A stretch of DNA of 64,000 bases, taken from assembly GCA_963930655.1 (NCBI GenBank), contig OZ005618.1:19123001-19187000 (forward strand), written 5' to 3'. Position 1 is the stretch's first letter, and every line of letters begins with the position of its first letter. Shown piece by piece: positions 56,250 through 64,000 of this stretch. The position numbers and the translations under genes are program-made. The notes beneath the pieces are model-generated. The model was not told where the DNA came from, made no database searches, and saw nothing but the letters and a program-made list of their open reading frames with translations. The stretch comes from Myrica gale (Eukaryota > Streptophyta > Magnoliopsida > Fagales > Myricaceae).

Positions 56250-58010
56250 GAAGGAAAATATTATTGAATATAATTTAAATAATAATATTAACTTCTTCCT
56301 AACAACGTAAGATAAATATATAGTAGATTCACAAGTCTTTCAATTGCTCATAGGAAGGACAGTTGACATGCATCTTAGTTTTAGTTTAAGATATAATTGG
56401 AGTCGAAAAAATCAATTTTAAATAAAAAACAAAACCATTTTGAATCCCCAAATTTTTGTATCGCGTATTTTTCATTCATTTTTAGAGGGCAAATCTTGAT
56501 AAATTGTAATAGTTTGATGGCGTTTAACGTAATGAACTTGTTAGTTTTGATCCAAAATAACTTTAATTTTTGCAACATAAAATAATATTTTGCGGTCAAT
56601 TTTTCAATATCTCAAAATAGGAGTTTAGACCTATACGTGAAGAAAAGTGTTTAAAAAATATAATTTAAATAGTATATTGACTTCTTCCTAACAACCTAAC
56701 ACTTTAAAATAAGTAGTCTCAATTGCTCAGGAGATGAACCGTTTACATACATCTTAGTTTCAACCTAAGAGATAATTGGAGTCGCAAAAACAAATTTTTA
56801 TCCCCAAATTACAAGGTATATCTCAATTTGGAGTGCACTCTACTAAGTTGCCTCCGTATAACCAAAATTTATTATATACACTTTCTAATAATATTTGACT
56901 ATCAAGATAACAAATTTAGGCGGAAATTCTTTTTTTCTAGAACTCTCCGACCCCTTTGCCCTAAAAACTCTCCTCCCACTTTCTTGGGAGGAGCACCGAC
57001 TGCTCCCCTCCTACCTCTCATCTCTTCCGGCCAAGCCTCTAGTAGCTGGATTCTGCTCTAAGAGTGCTTTTTCAGGTTGTTTTTAGGACTTTTCTCAGAA
57101 TTAATGGAGGTTAAATCTCGGCCTTTTCTGTGGTCCTCAATGCACACGACCTCCTTGGTGAGCTTCCATCTTCCAGCCGTCCATATTTGGCCAAGATCGG
57201 CATTATTCGGCCGGCGCGTGAGCCTTCACACACTCCCACGCGGGCACATGGATCTCAGGTGCCCGATCTCTTTTGTCTATCTCTTTGTTGGTTTTAGCGA
57301 TTGTCAGAGGACGCCACCTACCCAGCCGTGCTCAGCACCCCTAAGCGATCTTTTCTACCTTGATTTTGGCCTCTGATCGGTCTACTAGGCTTTTATGTCG
57401 TCCTTCCTGCCTCTCCCCGTTTGTGTACTGTTCTGGCTGTTTTTCTTTTATGGGTCTCTTACCAATGCCCAGAGCTATCATCTCTCCTCCTCCCTTTTAT
57501 GCAGCCATTCATTACTTGATGATTGTCGCAAAGGAGTTGACTTGCTCAGATCGCCCTTCCTCCAGTGGTAGCTGACATTGCCTCGTGCGGTGGTCTTGTT
57601 GTAGCCCGGTCCTTGTGGCCGGTTTGTGTGTCTCGATCCTTGGGGTCGGTTTCTATTGTGTTTCAGTCCTTGTAGCTGCTTCGTGGTCCTCTCTTAGATC
57701 CACCATATTGTAAGGCATTTTGGTCCATTTATGTTTTTTCGTTAGACTTCTCCCTTATTTTCTGTTTTGTTGTGGTTGTATTATTCTCGGTTATTAATAT
57801 AATACTTTCATTGCCCAAAAAAAACAATCAAGATTGTGTCACAACCTTTCTTATTTTTCATCCATTTTAAGAGGGAGTATCTTGACAAATTTTGATAGTT
57901 TTAAAGTTTAATGTAATGAACTAGTTAGTTTTGGCCTAAAATAAATTTAATCTTGTAGTTTTGCAATATAAAAAAATATTTTACTGTCAATTTTTCAATA
58001 TCAGCTCCAA
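56250..58010. repeat. Tandem duplication of about 390 bp, second copy split by an insertion
   Basis: Unit one is 56250-56620. Unit two starts near 56640 and shares ATAATTTAAAT, TTGACTTCTTCCTAACAAC and AGATAATTGGAGTCG up to about 56815. It then resumes after the insertion at 57850 with TTAAGAGGGAGTATCTTGAC and ends TTACTGTCAATTTTTCAATATC at about 58000. The copies have diverged by small indels and substitutions. Confidence 0.65.
56908..57826 (+). mobile_element. Retroposon-like insertion with poly(A) tail
   Basis: The 0.9-kb block is GC-richer than its surroundings and ends TTAATATAATACTTTCATTG, then CCC and eight A residues, like the 3' end of plant LINEs. ATCAAGA occurs at 56901-56907 and again at 57827-57833, a possible 7-bp target duplication. 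No reverse transcriptase is encoded; a 99-codon frame at 57077-57376 has no recognisable features. It may be a truncated or internally deleted LINE, or a transcript copied by LINE machinery. Confidence 0.5.
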
Positions 58011-58349
58011 TCCGTTTTTCGGACATGTTTCAGGTAAATGAGAAATATTGCTTCTATGTACTCATCGAAAGAGTTGTTGTGAGTCCTTCTATGTACTATA
58101 CCTTCCTAATTTGTAATGTTTATGAGGCTGCATGTTTAAGAAACTGGCCGTACATGTTGCATCAAGGATGTAAGCAGAGAAATTCCAGAGGAGAATTGGC
58201 TAATTATATATTGAAAATTAATCGCAAACTTCGAATATGTTAGTGCATTTTTGTATTGACAAAATTTCGTGTCAGAATATATCTTTATTGAGTTGTATAT
58301 TTTTTTTTCTGTGTCATTCCAGAGTTTGTTTATGATCGATATTGCATTT

Positions 58350-58520
58350 GACTGACACTCAACCCACGCTCGAGCGCCCCTGTGAAGATTTCAGACAGAC
58401 ACTTACGTTTGACTGACACTTGACTCACGCTTGAGTGAATCATGAAGAATTCAGACAGAGATTTGATTGATGCTCAACTCGTGCTCAAGCGCTTTATGAA
58501 TAATTCAGACAGAGACATGA
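58350..58520. repeat. Short tandem repeat, about 60-bp unit, nearly three copies
   Basis: Units start near 58350, 58411 and 58469 and share GACTGACACTCAACCCACGC, then CTCGAGCG-like sequence, then GAAGAATTCAGACAGA. The copies have diverged. Confidence 0.7.
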
Positions 58521-60030
58521 TGGAATTGAGACTTCTATTGAGAATATTTGTGCCTCCTTCCTTGAGAAAAAACCCACAGAGGATTCATGTGTCAATATTG
58601 ATAAGTTTTTCTCAGTTTTCAATCATCCTACTATGGAACCTTCATAGTGTTGAAGGTGTACTGAAGAAGAAGGTTTGTTCGTGAATAATCCGTAAGAAAA
58701 ATCTCAGAGGCCTGAGGTGCATGGCGCACGGAGCGGGTCTAAGCAGGGACGCTTAGATTATTACATCAAGGTTGTCAGAGTCAAGCAACTGGGGTTGCCC
58801 ATATCTGAATCACTATTTGTAAGGTTTTCTTCTTTGTGAATTTCAAGTGACTGCTAGCCTGGAGTGATTTTTCATTTAAATGGTATTTTAAAGGTTTTAC
58901 ACTTTGTCACCAAATCCTTCTCCTTGGGTGATTGAAGTTTAATTTAATTTTTCGCTGTTTATTTGCTGATTGAGTTGTTTATTATGCATATCTAGCTTGT
59001 TCTAAATTTTTTATTGAATCTTTAATTAGAGAGAAAACATATATTCACTCTCTTTATGTGTTAATAGGGTCTAAACGGGTATTTTTTTCAGGATACTCTT
59101 GAAAATTTAAATATTATATACTTGCATGCGTACAATATGTGCACATGTATATATATATATATCAAGTTTGGGAGACATTGTACTACGTACACTTATGGTG
59201 TCTTCAACCATATATGTTCCAATTTTGTATTTGATGGCATGTATATTCGGCATCAAAGTAAAATAAATTATTGTTTAATCAACTGTTATAATACTATTGG
59301 TTTGAGCATGTGTGAGATCAAATAACGCAGTATCTGGACGTAACATCCAGAATCTCAAAGCAGACGCCTCAAAAGAGTCAATATTATTAATAACTAACGT
59401 GGCGGTATCAGAGTTTGAGATGTCATAGAATGTGACAAACACGCTAATTCCGCAGCTTATATTGAAATTTATGTTTGCAGGCCGCATCATACATACAAAC
59501 ATATCAGCAATATCTCTGCTTATAAAATAGTAATCTATCGAAGTTGAACTGCATAATGCATAAATAAACCACTAAGTAAGACTCTTTCTCTCCGTTCGAT
59601 ATTATTTTTTTCTCCTTGTGGGTATTGACCAATTTTCCTCTTTTTTTGTTGAGGACACCTAGTACTCAATGTCAATGTATTATCTGAAATATGTGCATTT
59701 AGGTCGAATTGCACGATATTGTTAAAAAAAAGAATTAATTGGACATTAGATAACAATATCGCAGATAGTAGCTCAGTCCACTATTCTAGGATTCTCTCCC
59801 TTAAATATCAGCAGGTCATTTTCTGTAACCCCACCATTAGTCTCTCTCTTTCTCTCTCCCCCGAACCAAACAAAGGCCAAAGGTAGAAATTAAAGGAAGA
59901 GATGAGGAAAAAAAGTTTCCAAAAAGACAAATTACGAACCCACCTTTCAGAACGATCTAAGTGCTCTAGCTTTCCCACATAAAGTCTGGATATAAGCATC
60001 TGAGGAGAGACTTCAAAGAGCTCTCTGAAG
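58521..60030 (+). promoter_or_regulatory. Upstream region of the WIP-type gene
   Basis: No coding sequence is supported. A pyrimidine patch TCTCTCTCTTTCTCTCTCCC lies at 59841-59860, typical of plant core promoters or 5' UTRs. GATATAAGC at 59988-59996 is a weak TATA-like match that would leave too short a leader, so it is probably within the UTR. No insertion with clear ends lies between 58521 and the start codon. Confidence 0.3.
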
Positions 60031-62256
60031 ATGAGTACTGTAATGAATTACCGCCACGGAGGCGATGACAAGCGCCTGTGCTTCCAAGCCCCAACTTTCG
60101 TTGAGTGGCTTAAGCCATCACCCTCTACTTCATTTCTATCATCGTTTTCTTCTTCTTCTTCATACACATCCTCTTCAGCTTCCGTGACTCCAGAAGAGTT
60201 CTTTCAAGAGAATATGCAATGTTTGCCTCTTCTAAGCCGGTTTACTGAGACGAAACCTTTGAGAGAGGAGCATATCAGAGTGCAAAAGGAGGGTTATGCG
60301 ATCAAAGACGAGAAGGTTGAGAAACTTACTGTTGCTTTGCACATTGGCTTGCCGAACACGGGTGATTCTGATGTTGATCAGAAGAAAAACTTTCTCCCTA
60401 AGGAAGAAGATGATCAATCCGCGAAGAAAAGCTTCCATGGTTGTTCTTTTAACACGCAGAGTAGGTTTTGGATACCTACTCCGGCACAGATCCTTGTCGG
60501 ACCGATGCAATTTGCTTGCTCCATATGCAGCAAGACCTTCAATAGGTACAATAACATGCAGGTTAGTTACTTCTGATCAATCTCTTTGCTAATTCTTTCA
60601 GGAATTCTTGTTCATTAAGAACAATATACGTATCAAAAGCTATAAAATATTATTGGGAGGACTACAAAATTTTCTTAACTCGTATATTATATCATGCTCG
60701 GTATATGTATACATAAGGACAAAGGTTTTTACACATTCTTGCATGATTACAGAAAAAGAACAAAAGCTTCTTGCTTCAACAAGATAGATCGAGGTGCTGG
60801 CAATTAGTTTATTGCTGATCATACTATAGCGCTAATTGACGTCTTCCTTCTTAATGATTATCATTAAGTACGGCTACTCCACATTTTCCTGTACAACTCT
60901 TCTCTACTCCCTAAAGTATCTCTGCTTTTGAGGAGTGCAGAAATTGGCTCTAGAATGGCTTAGAAAATCCTTTCCACGGTTTTCCTGTTTTATTCAGTCT
61001 TTCTACTCTGCTAAGAAGGTAGAAATTATGGGGAAATGTTTCCCAAAAGAAGGAGAATTAATACATCTCCAAAAACCTATTTGCTCTGAATCAAATTTTA
61101 CTTTACGATTTGAGCTAATTTCCTTCCAATTACAAGAAACGAAAACAATACAGTCATATTACAAATCCAAATCACTTACTTCTTGGTTCATTATTTCCAT
61201 AGCTATCACATTTATAAGGATTTTCTTAGACGTTCTTACTCTACTGGCATGGGTATAATTCATTCAGCGAGTCCTCAATTGCAATCTTCTAGTATCTAGC
61301 CACCACCGGGAATTAGAAGCAAACGGAAACAATTGTAGTACTTGAAGGAATTTCCATCTCCCTGTAATTTTTTTACAAAGAAAAAGTGGATATTCTTCTC
61401 TTCACTTTGGGTTGGAAGAGAATGCATGTTCTTGATTTTTCAAGTTGAAAATTCCAGCAAGCTAAACTTTGGATGCTCGCTCTTTAATTGATAGTTCTCA
61501 ACCTTTTTCGTTAAAAGGTGCAGGTAAATAGTGCACTGGTCAAGGCACTAACCAGCCCAAATAATTAATAACCTTTTGCAACTTGATCCACTGTCCTGAT
61601 CTTATAGCTTTTCCCATGTTGCAATCTGAAATAGTTGATCATCCACAATGACATTAATATATCTAGCTAGTGAGCTAAAGTCGAAGGCTACTTTCTCAAT
61701 TAACCTTCATCAGATTAATATATTGTTTCAAATAAATTTGATGCAAGTTTTAGATTTGCTAACTATGATTATACTTCTGAAATATTGAAAGGAAAATGCG
61801 GGTTTTTATTTTGTTGTGTAGATGCACATGTGGGGTCACGGATCCGAATATAGAAAAGGGCCCGACTCACTCAAAGGAACACAACCAGCTGCCATGCTGC
61901 GGCTACCATGTTATTGTTGTGCTCAAGGCTGCAAGAACAACATCAATCATCCCCGAGCCAAGCCACTGAAAGACTTCAGAACACTCCAGACTCACTACAA
62001 AAGGAAGCATGGAGCAAAGCCATTTATGTGTAGAAAATGTGGGAAAGCATTTGCAGTCAAAGGAGATTGGAGAACACACGAAAAGAATTGTGGAAAGCTG
62101 TGGTATTGCACCTGTGGTTCTGACTTCAAACATAAGAGGTCGCTTAAAGATCACATCAGATCCTTTGGGAAGGGGCATTATCCACACCCTTCTCTCGATG
62201 GTTTTGAAGATGAGAAGGAGTGCATCACAGGGTCTGATGACGAATTTGCTCTCTGA
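60031..62256 (+). CDS. WIP6: WIP-domain C2H2 zinc-finger transcription factor (WIP6/DOT5-like)
   Basis: Two exons, 60031-60561 and 61822-62256, with borders ATGCAG-GT and TAG-ATGCAC, give 321 residues. Residues 1-140 are variable, with a Ser-rich run (about 30-50) and an acidic and basic linker. The family signature [12 protein letters not shown] starts at residue 146 and is followed by zinc finger 1 (C163, C166, H179, H183), cut by the intron just before the second-M of NNMQMHMWGH, as is usual in the family. Three more fingers follow: [14 protein letters not shown] with [17 protein letters not shown] with HEKNC, and [14 protein letters not shown] with HIRSFG. The last finger types are those of WIP proteins. 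It acts in the nucleus; relatives control organ, vein and transmitting-tract patterning. The wording of the core ([18 protein letters not shown]) is closest to what I recall of DOT5/WIP6. Start codon choice: first in-frame ATG with strong downstream frame. Confidence 0.9.
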
Positions 62257-64000
62257 TCTGATCTTTACGAGTTTAATTTCTTCCCTTCAGCTTTGTTTGA
62301 AACGTACGTGCCGTATAGAAGTCAAGTCTCATGTCATGCCTATCTAAGCATGTGCTCAGCAACAAAAAATTCTCAACAAATTGCCAAGGCACATAGGGAG
62401 CGGTTTGTTGCGGAGCACTTGCTGTCTGATGGGCATATATATGTCTAGACAGTTTGCATACTGGTATGATATTAATAAGCTACAGCCGATTACCTCAGGT
62501 GATGAAGTAGATGAATTTTCTTGTCTTAGCGTTAATACAAAGCTGAAGGCATTAGATCAGTGTCAAGCTTTTGTTACCCCGTTTAAGGAGAAAATTTGTC
62601 CGCTTCATTGCTCACCATGGTAATCTTTATTAAAGCACTTTAATTATTTTTGTAATCATTCCCGCTTTATCATCTCTCTCTCTCTCTCTCTCTCTAAATA
62701 GTTGATCTCTAATGACTGATCTATTCTTAGTGCTGAAGGGAAATTTCACTATTGCGTACGTATACTGTATGATATAAGCCACTGAGATTTATATAAAAGC
62801 TTCTCCAATATCAACTGAGTTATGATGGGTAATCTCTCAGAAGTCATCCCCACATCACGTTAAAGCTGGGAAAAGAAGAAAAAGGAACAAAGAAGAGGAA
62901 AACGATATTGCTTTCAGCTGCATGCTTCAACATCTCCGTTAGAAAATAAGAGGTCTTGGCTTTAATTAACTCGTGAATATACGGTCAAATATTACATGTT
63001 TTTTGTACCTGTGCATAACTAAGATTCTAAGATGGAGTATATAATAGGTTTGCTTGATAATTTCACCGCGATTAATACTTAATTATATGCATGCGTACGT
63101 GCGGGACACAAATTAATTAAGTACTGTTTGATTCTTAAACAGACAACCGGTCGAAGAGCAAATTAATTAAGAAGATTTTTAACTTTTACCTCCCATGTTT
63201 TTGCTCAAAGATATGCATGCAGTACTTAATCTGTATATTTTATCAGAAGTATATATCACGTCAATTGTTATCTGATCAATGTGGGTCGAAGTGAATCCTC
63301 CAACGGCCTCTGAAAGGATGCATGATTTGCTTGTCTTTGTCTTGGATTTAAATATTTCTAAATACTCTTAGAAGACTATAGCTTTACCTACTACAGCAAT
63401 TAAAGTACAGAGGAAAAAAGCTGCACAACCATGTCTTTTATAATTTAATTATAGATTAGTGATTTGCTAATAATTTTGTAGAACCATGTCAAACCGATAC
63501 CTGTAAAATTACACTGTTTTATGTGCTTACTTTCAAAGGTCTAGTGGGGAAGTTGGTGAGAGTCCAATTTGGAGGCCTGCTTACCAAACCATATAAACCT
63601 ATCAACTGAGGTTTAATATCAACTGGAGAATGATTGGGTACTAATTAATTAGCGCTGAAGGGGGAAATTCCAATAGTCTTTTCCTTGAGGACTTTGCAGA
63701 TTACACCCATAGCATGAAACCCAAAGGAAAAAGAAAAGAAAGTATGCTTTTGTATGAGGTATAACGAAATCCGCAAGGCTTTTTTAGGAATTTTAGCTCA
63801 ACCAAGACGCATCCTGATGATACATGATATGCAAAACGAGAGAGAGAGAAGGGTCGAAATTGGTTTCTTTTGAGGGAGGCTTGACCGACTAAAAGGTGTA
63901 GAAATTTGTGAAGTGGTGTTTGATTTTTTTGAAGAAAAGAGAAGGCCTCCACCATGCTTTGTCGGGAGATAAAAACTTTAGGGAAAAGGAACAGGTGCCC
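62257..64000. other. 3' flank of the WIP gene and intergenic DNA
   Basis: The 3' UTR presumably runs from 62257; AATAAG at 62473 and AAATAG near 62696 are only weak poly(A) signals. A CT microsatellite lies at 62673-62694. The remainder to the window end holds no supported gene; an 84-codon frame on the minus strand at 63955-63701 has no recognisable domain. Confidence 0.45.

Noticed and set aside
57077..57376. 99-codon frame in the retroposon-like block
   Set aside because: No conserved motif, overlaps other frames, and the block shows retroposon rather than gene features.
62009..62347. 112-codon frame overlapping the second WIP exon
   Set aside because: Shadow of the zinc-finger frame; no family features of its own.

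Overview
The window is plant nuclear DNA, most likely from a eudicot. It is AT-rich, has GT-AG introns of 0.1 to 2.2 kb, and is packed with plant-type transposons: Ty1/copia, CACTA (En/Spm), Mutator-like, hAT, MITE, TRIM and LINE relics. I see two recognisable host genes. One is a chloroplast BASS4-like transporter spread over 14 exons on the minus strand (19635-29853). The other is a WIP-type C2H2 zinc-finger regulator in two exons on the plus strand (60031-62256). Almost everything else that can be explained is transposon-derived.

Layout. 1-2.8 kb: a solo LTR with a perfect 5-bp target duplication and a Mutator-type MITE. 2.86-6.75 kb: a non-autonomous CACTA element whose interior is rearranged exons and introns of a CCT5 (T-complex protein 1 epsilon) gene. 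6.9-7.3 kb: an RNase H-like relic. 7.37-16.67 kb: a dead copia retrotransposon on the minus strand, split by a truncated CACTA in its 3' LTR, a hAT element near its 3' end, a Mutator-like element (itself holding a palindromic MITE) in pol, and a MITE in its 5' LTR. 19.1-29.9 kb: the BASS4-like gene, with a hAT MITE in an intron. 30.1-34.1 kb: a 276-bp TRIM beside a Mutator-like element that carries a GRF-type zinc-finger gene and a convergent FAR1-type fragment. 36.86-48.03 kb: a full-length 11.2-kb CACTA element with a perfect 3-bp target duplication, TNP2 and TNP1-like genes, an extra gene of the 'putative plant transposon protein' type, and TTCGAAC motif clusters at both ends and in the middle. 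48-60 kb: gene-poor DNA with MITEs, a tandem duplication split by a retroposon-like insert, and short tandem repeats. 60-62.3 kb: the WIP gene.

The two host genes show no functional link. BASS4 would act in the chloroplast envelope and the WIP protein in the nucleus. The transposon genes do work as sets: TNP2 and the TNP1-like protein act on TIRs and subterminal motifs, and copia gag-pol acts on its LTRs. Nearly all are broken by stops or frameshifts. Exon boundaries come from reading splice sites by eye together with remembered family alignments; no search was run.
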